A stretch of 52,077 bases of DNA from Geobacter sp. UBA5735 (GTDB taxonomy: Bacteria > Desulfobacterota > Desulfuromonadia > Geobacterales > Geobacteraceae). The stretch spans positions 1 to 52,077 of the forward strand of contig DIFZ01000009.1 of assembly GCA_002419385.1 (NCBI GenBank), given 5' to 3'. Shown here piece after piece: positions 32,194 through 40,680 of this stretch. The notes under the pieces were generated by a model, which worked only from the letters and a program-made list of their open reading frames with translations, was not told where the DNA came from and made no database searches. The position numbers and the translations under genes are program-made. Every line of letters begins with the position of its first letter. Position 1 is the first letter of the stretch.

Positions 32194-33884
32194 GTTCCCT
32201 CAGTGCCCCTTTCGCTCAGTTTCCGCTGCAGCAGTACCTTTTCCATTGCAAGCCCCGCCTGGGAAAGGAATATTTCCAGGGAATCGGTCAGCCCTACACC
32301 CCTCTTCTCCGGAAGATTGTCCCCATAGAGAAGCGCCACCACCTTGCCCTCGCTCACAATCGGCCCCACGAACATCTCCTGGGGCATGCCGCCGCCAAGC
32401 CGTTCCAGCAGGTACCGGTTCCACGAGCTCTTGTCAGGAACTGCCTTCCCCGCCATCCTTGTTTTGATCACGCTGTTGAAGAGCGGCTCGCCGTATACGG
32501 GGAAGCGGAGATCCCGCACCCGTGCATCGGCAAGCCCGTCCAGGTCGACGATCCCGAACTGGCCAAGCCCGCGTATTTCATCATCCCTGACCGTAAATAT
32601 GACCGCCCGGTTCACGAACTCGGCAGCAAACCGCAGCACCAGCAGGATGATGTCGTTGCCCAGCGAAGGGTTGTTCAGTTCCTCCAGCATGCCGCGAAGC
32701 CGGGACAGTTCCTGGTCCTGGCCCACAGGCGCGGCCAAGGGCACGAAATCCTCGCCGATTTCGCGGAAGAGTTCATCACCGATGTTTATGGTCTCGGCAG
32801 TGTACGGACCTTCCTCGGGCTGGTTCAGCTGATCCAGCTGGACCGAGAGCCTGTGGGCAAAAACCTCGAGCACCTCATGATCCGGGATCTGGCTCTTGCG
32901 CGGCTTGGAGAGGATCGGATACCCCCGTTCCCGCACTTTCTGCTCGGCTGTCCCGGCATCGTGGTCCGCAAGGACTATCACCCGGAGATCATGGAAATTG
33001 TCATGGATCAGCTCCAGGAGTTCCAACCCACCCAGAATGCCCGACCCATCCATGCGCGGCATGATCAGGTCCACCAGAACCGCCGGCCGGTGTCCGTCGC
33101 GGTAGAGGAAATCCAGCTGGATCAGCGCATCCTCGGTCTTGCCGAAGTCATGGACCTCATAGCCTAGGCCGGAAAGAATGGACGCGATTGCAGCACGGAC
33201 ATCCTCATCATCATCCGCCAGCACCGCCATGCGCACATCATCCCCTGACGCAGCGGGAGTCGGCTCTTCCTGAACCGGAGCGCTCTGCATGAGATCGAAC
33301 GCACGATCGCAGCTTTCGTCAGCCTCGGCAGTCTCGTTGTTTTCCTGAAACCCGGCCTGCTCACCCCGGTGCCGGCTCTCGTCAAGGATCCGTGATCCTT
33401 CGATGGCAAGGAACTGGGGATTCATGCCCCGCTCCAACAGATACTGATCCGAATCGCGCTCCGGCAGGTGCAGCGTTTCGATGTCTTCCCTCAGTTCGAA
33501 ATCAAACGAACCCTCGTCCCATGAAAACAGGGAATACACCACCCGCTCTATCTGTTCCCTGACGATTTCTTCGATTGTTTCCACATCAACCGCGAAGCGC
33601 TTCGCCAGTATGTCTCCCAGACGTTCACCGGCGCCTTCCCCTGCCTGAATGGCAAGCGCCTTGCTCAGCGAAGTGTCATCGATGACGCCTTTTTTCAGCA
33701 GTGCTTCGCCCAGGTGCCTGCGAGGACCGTCCATCGCCGCCTGAATGACCTGGCCCTGACGGAAAATGATCTTTCCCTCTCTCCCCCTGCTGAAAAGGGA
33801 GAGCACACCGGACTTCCTGCTCAGGCTGACGATCTGCAGGATTTCACCCAGCCCCAGATCTTCGAGATTGCCAACGAGGCTCAT
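32190..33884 (-). CDS. PATAN (DUF4388) - receiver - GAF-like protein
   Basis: A 564-residue multidomain protein starting at 33884 (SLVGNLEDLGLGEILQIVSL), behind AGGAG. Residues 1-100 are a PATAN/DUF4388 domain (SGVLSLFSRGREGKIIFRQG). Residues about 55-135 continue with HLGEALLKKGVIDD and the IERVVYSLFSWDEGSFDF repeat of this family. Residues about 220-345 form a receiver with an insert (ADDDEDVRA, LVDLIMPRMDGSG, ILSKPRK). The C-terminal part (about 395-555) is GAF-like (LLVLRFAAEFVNRAVIFTV, GPIVSEGKVVALLYGDNL). PATAN proteins act in surface motility and phototaxis signalling in other bacteria. It is the first gene of the operon. Confidence 0.87.
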   Translation of the reverse strand: MSLVGNLEDLGLGEILQIVSLSRKSGVLSLFSRGREGKIIFRQGQVIQAAMDGPRRHLGEALLKKGVIDDTSLSKALAIQAGEGAGERLGDILAKRFAVDVETIEEIVREQIERVVYSLFSWDEGSFDFELREDIETLHLPERDSDQYLLERGMNPQFLAIEGSRILDESRHRGEQAGFQENNETAEADESCDRAFDLMQSAPVQEEPTPAASGDDVRMAVLADDDEDVRAAIASILSGLGYEVHDFGKTEDALIQLDFLYRDGHRPAVLVDLIMPRMDGSGILGGLELLELIHDNFHDLRVIVLADHDAGTAEQKVRERGYPILSKPRKSQIPDHEVLEVFAHRLSVQLDQLNQPEEGPYTAETINIGDELFREIGEDFVPLAAPVGQDQELSRLRGMLEELNNPSLGNDIILLVLRFAAEFVNRAVIFTVRDDEIRGLGQFGIVDLDGLADARVRDLRFPVYGEPLFNSVIKTRMAGKAVPDKSSWNRYLLERLGGGMPQEMFVGPIVSEGKVVALLYGDNLPEKRGVGLTDSLEIFLSQAGLAMEKVLLQRKLSERGTEGT

Positions 33885-34073
33885 GATGCTACAACTCCTG
33901 TGGGTTCCGGCAAATTCCAGGTGTGGCGGATCACAAGCCCGTTTTCCGCACACCATGAGCGTGCGGATGCTGTCTGCTCCATACCCTGACGACCGAATAC
34001 CTTCCCGGATGAATGTCGTCGCCGGGAAAACCTCCTGTTATTCCCGGCATGACGGCCCGATTCGGGCAGGCAA

Positions 34074-34102
34074 AGCATAAACCATACTCCCCGGCAAGTA
34101 AA
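34074..34102 (-). promoter_or_regulatory. Possible promoter of the Che-like operon
   Basis: On the minus strand TTTACT (34097-34102), a 17-base spacer and TATGCT (34074-34079) lie about 190 bases upstream of the first gene. Each box matches consensus at four of six positions. A GCCCGAATCGGGC hairpin follows in the leader. The boxes are moderate, so read-through from der is an alternative source of transcription. Confidence 0.35.
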
Positions 34103-34116
34103 GAGTTTTACTCCCC

Positions 34117-35430
34117 TCAGCGTTCCCTGCCCTTGAAGAGGAAACGGAGTGGCGTCCCGGTGAAACCGAAGGCGTCCCGGAGCCTGTTGCCCAGATACCG
34201 TTCGTAAGAATCGGTGATCCCCTCTTGGCAGTTGGTAAAGACCGCGAAAGAAGGAGGCCGTGTCCCAACCTGGGTGGTGTAGTAGAACTTGACACGCCGT
34301 CCCTGGTGGAGCGGATGGTGATGGGCAGCGACCGCTTCCTTGAAGACCCGGTTGAGTTCCGAAGTGGTCACCCTCCTGCCGTACTGGGACATGACCTCTT
34401 CCACCGTCTCCATGATCTTGCCGGTGCGCTGCCCGGACAGAGCGGATACAAACACTATCGGCGCATAGGAAAGATACTTGAGGTCGGTCCTGAGGCGCTC
34501 CACGAATTTTCCCAGTGTCGAGTTGTCCTTCGACAGGAGGTCCCACTTGTTGACTACCAGGATACAGGCCCGGCCGGCCTCGCAGGCGTACCCCGCGATC
34601 CGGGCGTCCTGCTCGGTCACCCCCTCCTCTGCATTGATGACGATCAGTGCCACATCGGCCCGTTCAATGCTTCTCAGCGCGTCCACAGCGCTGTATTTCT
34701 CGACCTTGAGGCTGATCTTCCCCTTGCGCCGGATGCCCGCGGTGTCGATCAGCAGGTAGCGTTTCCGGTTGCAGGTGAAATAGCTGTCCACCGAGTCGCG
34801 GGTGGTCCCCGGGACCGGGTTGGCCACCACCCGCTCGAAACCCAGCAGGCGGTTCACCAGCGACGACTTTCCAACATTGGGCCGGCCTACCACAGCGATC
34901 CGGGTTATGCCTTCCTCTTCGTCGCCCCCCCCCGACCGGGGAAAGGCTGCAATCACCTCATCCATCAGGTCGTCAACCCCCCGGTTGTGCTCCGCCGAAA
35001 CCGGGTAAAACCGTTCCACGCCCAAGACGTAGAATTCGGCAAGTTCCGGTTCCTGCTTCTCCCCCTCCACCTTGTTCAGGAGAAAAAAGACCGGTTTGTC
35101 CACCTTTCGGAGCATTTCAGCCACTTCCCGGTCGGCAGGTGTCAGGCCTTCCCGGGCATCCATCACGAACAGGATTACATCCGCCTCTTCCATGGCCAAC
35201 TGGGACTGCTCCCGCATCTGCTGCAGCAACCGGTCCTCGCTGGCAGGCTCGAAGCCGCCCGTGTCGATCAGGGTGAAGGGGACGTCGAACCGGTCTACCT
35301 GGCCGTAATTCCGGTCCCGGGTCACACCCGGCATGTCATCCACGATCGCTTTCCGGTGCCCCAGCAGCCGGTTGAACAGGGTCGATTTGCCCACGTTGGG
35401 CCTGCCCACTATTGCCACTATAGGTCTCAT
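34117..35430 (-). CDS. der: GTPase Der (EngA)
   Basis: A 437-residue double GTPase required for 50S ribosome assembly. The start is taken at MRPIVAIVGRPNVGKS (35430). The first G domain has GRPNVGKS, DTGGFEP and NKVE. The second, from about residue 178, has GRPNVGKSSLVNRL, DTAGIRRKG and NKWDL. The C-terminal KH-like domain ends RGRPPSF-type TQVGTRPPSFAVFTN and GTPLRFLFKGR. All motifs are standard. It lies downstream of era (152-base gap), and two ribosome-assembly GTPases in a row with rnc is a recurring arrangement in this lineage. Confidence 0.96.
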   Translation of the reverse strand: MRPIVAIVGRPNVGKSTLFNRLLGHRKAIVDDMPGVTRDRNYGQVDRFDVPFTLIDTGGFEPASEDRLLQQMREQSQLAMEEADVILFVMDAREGLTPADREVAEMLRKVDKPVFFLLNKVEGEKQEPELAEFYVLGVERFYPVSAEHNRGVDDLMDEVIAAFPRSGGGDEEEGITRIAVVGRPNVGKSSLVNRLLGFERVVANPVPGTTRDSVDSYFTCNRKRYLLIDTAGIRRKGKISLKVEKYSAVDALRSIERADVALIVINAEEGVTEQDARIAGYACEAGRACILVVNKWDLLSKDNSTLGKFVERLRTDLKYLSYAPIVFVSALSGQRTGKIMETVEEVMSQYGRRVTTSELNRVFKEAVAAHHHPLHQGRRVKFYYTTQVGTRPPSFAVFTNCQEGITDSYERYLGNRLRDAFGFTGTPLRFLFKGRER

Positions 35431-35589
35431 TCGTTTCCCAACTGAAAATAACTGTATCCATCTATTTGAAAAAACAGTATTTACATCCTTCCATTCTTGA
35501 TTGTCCAGCTTTTCTGTGCAACGGGTCATGATACAGTTTACAGCAATCCATGGCAACACCGTTTTCCCGCGGAGCGCCAGGACGTTCCC

Positions 35590-36483
35590 TCACTCGTACC
35601 CCAGCTCTTTCAGCGCCCGCCTGCTCTCGCGCCAGTCCCGGTCGACCCTGACGAACAGCTCCAGGAAGACCCGCGTATCCAGCAGCCTCTCGATGTCGGA
35701 CCGCGCACGCATGCCGATCTTCTTCAGCATCTCGCCCTTCCTGCCGATGATGATCCCTTTCTGGGAATCCCGCTCGACGATGATCGTGGCAGAGATGGAA
35801 ACCAGCCCGTCGGGGCGCTCGGTGAAGCTGTCCACCGTAACCGCGGTGGAATAGGGAATTTCGTCACGCGTGAAGCGGAACACCTTTTCCCTGACCATTT
35901 CCGCCACCACGAACCGTTCCGGAACATCGGTCAGGATATCGTCCGGGTAGAAGGGCACGCCTTCGGGAAGCAAGTCCGAGACCAGCCTGACCAGCAGTTC
36001 CACGCCGTCACCCGTGGCGGCCGATACGGGCACGATTTCCTTGAACGGGAACAGGGAAGCATGGAAGGAGATCAGCTCCAGAAGCTTTTCCTTCTCCACC
36101 AGGTCGATTTTGTTCACCACCAGGATGACCGGCGCGCCGGCCCCCCTGATGACATCCAGCAACAGGTCGTCTTTCTTGAGTCCGCAGGTTACCGCGTCGA
36201 CCAGGAGCAAAACCGCATCCACGCCCTTGACCGAGGAAAGGGCCGCGTCCATCATGGCGCGGTTGAATCGGGAGCGGGCCTGGTGGATGCCGGGAGTGTC
36301 GATGAAGACGATCTGGGCATCGGGCAGGGTGTGGATGCCCTGGATCCGGTTGCGGGTCGTCTGGGGCTTGTCGGAGGTAATCACTATTTTCTCGCCCAGG
36401 ATGCGGTTCAGGAGCGTGGATTTCCCCACGTTGGGCCTGCCGATAATCGTCACGAACCCAGATCGGTAAAGTCTTTCAGTCAT
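35590..36483 (-). CDS. era: GTPase Era
   Basis: A 297-residue GTPase with a C-terminal KH domain that binds the 3' end of 16S rRNA during 30S maturation. The start at 36483 (MTERLYRSGFVTIIGRPN) overlaps the radical SAM gene by eight bases. G1 GRPNVGKST, G2 TTRNRIQG, G3 DTPGIHQA and G4 NKID are intact. The KH region has IIVERDSQKGIIIGRKGEML. It belongs to the rnc-radical SAM-era group, matching the rnc-era coupling common in bacteria. Confidence 0.96.
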   Translation of the reverse strand: MTERLYRSGFVTIIGRPNVGKSTLLNRILGEKIVITSDKPQTTRNRIQGIHTLPDAQIVFIDTPGIHQARSRFNRAMMDAALSSVKGVDAVLLLVDAVTCGLKKDDLLLDVIRGAGAPVILVVNKIDLVEKEKLLELISFHASLFPFKEIVPVSAATGDGVELLVRLVSDLLPEGVPFYPDDILTDVPERFVVAEMVREKVFRFTRDEIPYSTAVTVDSFTERPDGLVSISATIIVERDSQKGIIIGRKGEMLKKIGMRARSDIERLLDTRVFLELFVRVDRDWRESRRALKELGYE

Positions 36484-37555
36484 GGCAAGCTTCCTTTGTG
36501 CTGTACTTGAGGTTGGAAAACAGGTCGCCGCGCCTGGTTTCACCAGGCAGGAGAACGGCGACTTCATGGCGGGAAAACGCGGGATCGCCCCGCACCCCTT
36601 CGATGCGGACCCCCTGTTCGCGAAGGAAACGCACCCTGTTCGCCCGGCCCTGGCCAACCACATCCGAAACCCGGGACGGATTGCATACGACGGTTGCGTA
36701 CATGCCTTCGGAAGCCTGCCCGCCGAGCAATCGGGAAACGAGGTCGTAGAAGAGCTCTGCCTCCACCAGCTGCCTGAAGGCGGGGTGCCAGGGACCGGCC
36801 AGAACGGTTCCCGGCCGTTGCAGGTCCGCGGTCGGCTGGAGACCGATGCGGATTACCGGGGTCCCCCTCAGCAGAGAACGATGCAGCATGACCTTGCAGA
36901 GGGATATCGCCGCTCCGAGGGACAATGGTTGATAGGTCCCTTGGGCAAAAAGTTGTGCCAGACCGGTCCCCGCGATGACCAGCGCCGGGTAGATGCGGAT
37001 GAAAGCAGGGCCGAGGTCCAGAACCCGCGACAGGGAGTCGAGGGACTTCTCCGCCGTATCGCCGGGAAGACCGGGCATGAGCTGGGCTCCGACCGAAACA
37101 GCCTGTTCCTGGAGGCAAGCGAACGCACTTTCCACGGCCGCTGCGTCATGGCCGCGCCCGGCCATGGACAGGACTCCGTCATCCATGGACTGTATGCCTA
37201 TCTCCACGGTCTTGACGCCCATTCGGCACAGAAACCCCACTCTGCTAGAATCAAGGCTGTCCGGGCGGGTGGACAGGCGGACGGAACTTACCTCTCCCGA
37301 GGCGAGCAGCGGCTGCAGGGGGACAAGAAGGCTTTCCTGGGTCGAATGGGGCAAACTGGTAAAACTGCCGCCGAAAAAAGCGACCTCCACGGCAGGCAGT
37401 CCGCTGGTCCGGCGGTACTCGCGAATCCGGTCCAGCATCTGGTCGGCTGAAGGAATTGCGCCGTTCGCACCCGATATTTTTCCCTGGTCGCAGAAAACGC
37501 ACCGGTGGGGGCAACCACGGTGGGAAATGAAGAACGGCACGATGGGTGTCTTCAT
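36476..37555 (-). CDS. Radical SAM protein (Elp3-like) between rnc and era
   Basis: A 359-residue radical SAM enzyme. The CxxxCxxC cluster is at Cys15, Cys19 and Cys22 (HRGCPHRCVFCDQG). VEVAFFGGSFTSLP, STRPDSLD, VEIGIQSMDDGVLSMAGRGH and the GAQLMPGLPGD stretch resemble the Elp3/YhcC-type subgroup. There is no Elp3 acetyltransferase domain. The substrate is unknown; the gene's place between rnc and era suggests an RNA or translation role, by inference only. It overlaps rnc (ATGA) and era (8 bases), so all three are translated together. Confidence 0.85.
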   Translation of the reverse strand: MKTPIVPFFISHRGCPHRCVFCDQGKISGANGAIPSADQMLDRIREYRRTSGLPAVEVAFFGGSFTSLPHSTQESLLVPLQPLLASGEVSSVRLSTRPDSLDSSRVGFLCRMGVKTVEIGIQSMDDGVLSMAGRGHDAAAVESAFACLQEQAVSVGAQLMPGLPGDTAEKSLDSLSRVLDLGPAFIRIYPALVIAGTGLAQLFAQGTYQPLSLGAAISLCKVMLHRSLLRGTPVIRIGLQPTADLQRPGTVLAGPWHPAFRQLVEAELFYDLVSRLLGGQASEGMYATVVCNPSRVSDVVGQGRANRVRFLREQGVRIEGVRGDPAFSRHEVAVLLPGETRRGDLFSNLKYSTKEACHD

Positions 37556-38277
37556 GTCCCCTGTTCAGCTTTTCGCTGCTCCAGGCACAGGATTCCCTCC
37601 CGTGCTGCTGCCTGTTCTGCCTCCTTCTTGCTCTTCCCGCTGCCCGTGCCGAAGGAGGTTTCCCCTACCCTCACCGTAGCGGTGAACACCCGGGCGTGGT
37701 CAGGGCCTGCCGCTTCTTCATGGACATAGACGGGAGTGACACCAAACAGTGGCTGACACAATTCCTGCAGCCGGGTCTTGTAGTCCCTGTCAACGGCATC
37801 GTCGACGCTGCGCTCGAGCAGCGGACCGAAAAACCTCTCCACAAACACTGCCGCGGCATCGAATCCGCCGTCCAGGTAAACCGCGGCAACAAGCGCTTCG
37901 AAGGCATCCGCCAGGATCGATTTCTTGCCCCGCCCGCCGGTCTTGTCCTCGCCCCGGCCCAGAAGCAGGAATTGGCCAAGCAGGATTCCTTCCGCCAGGC
38001 CGGCAAGAGTGTCCTCGTCGACCATGGAAGCGCGAATGCGCGACAGGTTCCCCTCACCGCTGCCCGGCAACAGCTCCAGGAGCCGCCGGCTGACCAGCAG
38101 GCCCAGGACCGAATCGCCGAAAAATTCCAGCCGCTGGTTGTCCTTCAGCCCCCGCTCGCGGGATTCGTTCACATAGGAGCGGTGCGTGAGAGCCTCGAGC
38201 AGCAGCGCTCTGTTGCTGAAATGATAGTCAAGAGACGACTCGAGGGCATCGAAGTCAGCTTTACTGCGGTTCTTCAT
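37552..38277 (-). CDS. rnc: Ribonuclease III
   Basis: A 241-residue double-strand-specific endoribonuclease that processes rRNA precursors. The start at 38277 (MKNRSKADFDALESSLDYHF) gives the usual length. The signature is NQRLEFFGDSVLGLLVS, the second catalytic acidic cluster is ILADAFEALVAAVYLD, and the double-stranded RNA-binding domain spans about 165-235 (YKTRLQELCQPLFG ... GSGKSKKEAEQAAARE). A longer upstream reading would run through the promoter and is rejected. It is the first gene of rnc-radical SAM-era(-der). Confidence 0.95.
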   Translation of the reverse strand: MKNRSKADFDALESSLDYHFSNRALLLEALTHRSYVNESRERGLKDNQRLEFFGDSVLGLLVSRRLLELLPGSGEGNLSRIRASMVDEDTLAGLAEGILLGQFLLLGRGEDKTGGRGKKSILADAFEALVAAVYLDGGFDAAAVFVERFFGPLLERSVDDAVDRDYKTRLQELCQPLFGVTPVYVHEEAAGPDHARVFTATVRVGETSFGTGSGKSKKEAEQAAAREGILCLEQRKAEQGT

Positions 38278-38343
38278 AATGAACGTTACTCTCCTCTGCC
38301 GGACAAAACGAAAACCGCATGCCCGGGATAGTGCGGATAACGG

Positions 38344-38372
38344 AGTATAACGGTTTATCAGCATTTTATCAA
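38344..38372 (-). promoter_or_regulatory. rnc operon promoter
   Basis: On the minus strand TTGATA (38367-38372), a 17-base spacer and TATACT (38344-38349) lie about 67 bases upstream of the rnc start. Both boxes match consensus at five of six positions with ideal spacing. Confidence 0.7.
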
Positions 38373-38392
38373 CACGCTCGGTATATCCTGTC

Positions 38393-38426
38393 AGACCTGC
38401 CAGGTTTTCTGAAACCTGGCAGGTCT
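38393..38426. repeat. Perfect 15-bp palindromic repeat
   Basis: AGACCTGCCAGGTTT (38393-38407), loop TCTG, then AAACCTGGCAGGTCT (38412-38426) form a perfect 15-bp stem. It sits just upstream of the rnc promoter and beyond the terminator of the next gene. It looks like a member of a dispersed palindrome family; it could also stop transcripts arriving from the right. Confidence 0.75.
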
Positions 38427-38488
38427 TTCTGGAAGGGTTGGCATCAGACAACACCAAGTATTAAAATCTCAAAACTTGATAGGGGTGA

Positions 38489-38514
38489 AAAAGGAAGGGG
38501 GCCATCAAGGCCCC
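38489..38514 (-). terminator. Terminator of the sorting-tail protein gene
   Basis: On the minus strand GGGGCC, a five-base loop and GGCCCC are followed by TTCCTTTTT, about 50 bases after the stop of the gene at 38566-39291. Confidence 0.75.
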
Positions 38515-38565
38515 GCTGGATATGGATAAATGGGTAAACAACAGTGAAATTCAGACAAAACAGGC

Positions 38566-39291
38566 TTATTCAGATCGGAACCGTCCCGCGGCGCTTCCAA
38601 TGTTTTTTCTCCGCATGATTCCCACGAATCCCAATCCGCTCAGGAGCATGATGATGCTCGAATCAATGGGAACTGCAGAAGACTGCTGGACCAACGAAAC
38701 ATTGCCGACCCTCAGGAAATCCGGGGTCAGGAAATCCTCGTCGGCAATGCTGAAGCACAATTCAACCCCTTTGCCCGCATAGGCCGTAACATCCTGTTCG
38801 ATATGCACGCCCGACAACAGGGCTGGCATGGGAATGCCTGCCAAGAGGTCCATCGGAGTGCTCAACTGCAGGGTGTCGGGATCGCATTGATACAGGATTG
38901 CGCTGACCGAAGAAAGGGAGTCGCCTCCCGTGGGCACCCACTGGAGATCAAAGCCTACTTTCATGCCGTCGTAGCCGGGAGACAGGGAAGCCATCTGAAA
39001 ATCCTGGGACAGGAAGACCATATAGTCGAAATCGTCATTCGCGATCTGTGCGCCCTGGCCGGCCGCCAGACTGAAATGGGAATCGCTGGATGGATTTACG
39101 CTGCCGGACAGGGGAAACAGCAGTCCGGCCCACCCGGTGAAGCCGCCTGAAAAGTCGCCGTTCTGGAATGGAGCCAGGTCAGCATGCGCAGAAACAGGAA
39201 CCATGCACGAAACGGACAAAATGGCTGCCACAAGTAGAGCTGGATAACACCTCCACCCGGAAAAAGGCTTTTTATTCAACAACCTGTTCAT
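38566..39291 (-). CDS. Secreted protein with C-terminal sorting-like tail
   Basis: A 241-residue exported protein with a signal peptide (YPALLVAAILSVSCMVPVSAHA). The body (FQNGDFSGGFTGWAG ... FDLQWVPTGGDSLSSVSAIL) looks like a carbohydrate-binding-like beta-sandwich of the kind found in PEP-CTERM proteins. The end has a VPIDSS motif, a hydrophobic stretch (IIMLLSGLGFVGIM) and RRK. This is the three-part layout of PEP-CTERM exosortase substrates, but with IDSS in place of PEP. AGGAGGGG precedes the start, and it follows the 39387-40397 gene by 95 bases. Function unknown; surface attachment is likely. Confidence 0.75.
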   Translation of the reverse strand: MNRLLNKKPFSGWRCYPALLVAAILSVSCMVPVSAHADLAPFQNGDFSGGFTGWAGLLFPLSGSVNPSSDSHFSLAAGQGAQIANDDFDYMVFLSQDFQMASLSPGYDGMKVGFDLQWVPTGGDSLSSVSAILYQCDPDTLQLSTPMDLLAGIPMPALLSGVHIEQDVTAYAGKGVELCFSIADEDFLTPDFLRVGNVSLVQQSSAVPIDSSIIMLLSGLGFVGIMRRKNIGSAAGRFRSE

Positions 39292-39386
39292 TATCCCCTC
39301 CTGAAACTCAATTGGATCGTCATAAAATCTGCAAGGCTCCCGGCACCCCCGGGTGAGGGGTGGGAAAGTTTCTTGAGAATGTTCAA

Positions 39387-40397
39387 TTACGGCATTCCAT
39401 ACTGTTCGATACGCACACCGTAGGTGAGCGGCTTGCGCTGGATCTCGAAATTGACCCGCAGGTTTCCCGTCGAAGCCCCGGCAGCCAGGGTTCCACCCTG
39501 GGGAACGATGTTGAAATAGGGCTCGTTGGCTGCCGTGTACCCGTCGGGCGTGAGGCCGACCCCTGCTATCGTCAGCACCGGCCGACTCGGATTGGTGATG
39601 ACCATCCTCACCGGCCCGGAGAGGTTTACCGTCCTCGTATTGGTTACGTTGAGGAGTACGAACTGGCAGAGGTTGATCCTGTCGGCCATGGCATTGGACC
39701 TGGTTACGCTGGTCTGCGCGGTGATGTCGTTCCAGGCCGGGGCGGCAAAAGTGAAGGATCGCCCGGCCAGATTGGTCACATTGCCGAATTCGCTCGTCAG
39801 GTTTATGAAATGGGCGCCGTCGCTTGCCGAGATCCCGGAGCCGAAATCATTCTGGGTGGATGGGTTGAAACTCCTGTAGTCGAACCGGATGGCTCCGCTG
39901 GGATACAGGACCGCCTCGAAGTCGTTCATGCGCCAGGATCCCTCATCGGTATAGGTCTCGGTCTGCCATTCCACCACCACCCGCTCCGGGCCGGTCTTGT
40001 GCTGTACGAACACACCACCGTAGAACTGGCAGGAAAGGTCGTTGTTCCAGGCTGAGATGACCGGGCCGCGGCCGGAGCTGGCCAGATTGATGGAATGGGC
40101 GGAACCGGTGGCGCCGAACCAGATGTTGCCGTTGGTGTCGGCGTTGATCGAGGTGTAGGACTGGCCGTAGAAGGTGAAAGCCCATGGAAGGGTGTAGCTG
40201 ACGCTCGATTCGTCGCCGTAGGCGTAATCGTAATCCGCTGTAGGAGCCCTCAAGCGGTTGGCGTAAGTGCCGTCCCAAGCGGTGGTCGTCTCTGATGATT
40301 GGTAGATGCCGTCAGTGGCGGCGAATACCGGTAAAGACCACATAAACACGACACTTAGCATGAGTATCACTGTCAGGGGAATTCCAGATTTTCGCAT
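39387..40397 (-). CDS. Large secreted protein of unknown function
   Basis: A 336-residue exported protein. The signal peptide (SGIPLTVILMLSVVFMWSLPVFA) is followed by a beta-rich region: YANRLRAPTADYDYAYG, YTLPWAFTFYGQSYTSINAD and NGNIWFGATGS. These recall nidogen-like domains, in which a folded jelly-roll reads ...FYG...V.I..NG...F. A second part (about 190-330) looks like another beta-sandwich (NLSGPVRMVITNPSRPVLTI). Its start has AAAGGAG. It lies downstream of the RHS region on the same strand and upstream of the sorting-tail protein. I cannot name a family with certainty. Confidence 0.7.
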   Translation of the reverse strand: MRKSGIPLTVILMLSVVFMWSLPVFAATDGIYQSSETTTAWDGTYANRLRAPTADYDYAYGDESSVSYTLPWAFTFYGQSYTSINADTNGNIWFGATGSAHSINLASSGRGPVISAWNNDLSCQFYGGVFVQHKTGPERVVVEWQTETYTDEGSWRMNDFEAVLYPSGAIRFDYRSFNPSTQNDFGSGISASDGAHFINLTSEFGNVTNLAGRSFTFAAPAWNDITAQTSVTRSNAMADRINLCQFVLLNVTNTRTVNLSGPVRMVITNPSRPVLTIAGVGLTPDGYTAANEPYFNIVPQGGTLAAGASTGNLRVNFEIQRKPLTYGVRIEQYGMP

Positions 40398-40680
40398 TTA
40401 ACGGCTCCTTTTATTATCGTATTCCATGATAAGTATCAATCATTGAAATCATTATGTTCTGCAAAAGCGCAAGTGATGATTAAAGAAAATGCTTTCCGCC
40501 CAAACGAGAGAAAGACATGAAGAACAGAAGATTGCTAAACAAATGAACACCGTCCCTGGAGTCTTTCACGGAGTCTTTCAGTGAAAACCGGCTTTAGTGC
40601 CATTATTTTCATTTACTTTTTAATTGGTAGCCTAAATAATCAGTCATTTGAGAGATTCGATCCTTTGATAAAACAAGATT
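40398..40680. other. AT-rich intergenic region with a 12-bp tandem repeat
   Basis: No gene is visible. GGAGTCTTTCAC (40558-40569) is directly repeated as GGAGTCTTTCAG (40570-40581). TTTCAC and GTGAAA around 40563-40586 could fold as a hairpin. The base composition drops from here to about 41087 compared with both flanks, pointing to imported DNA. Confidence 0.5.
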
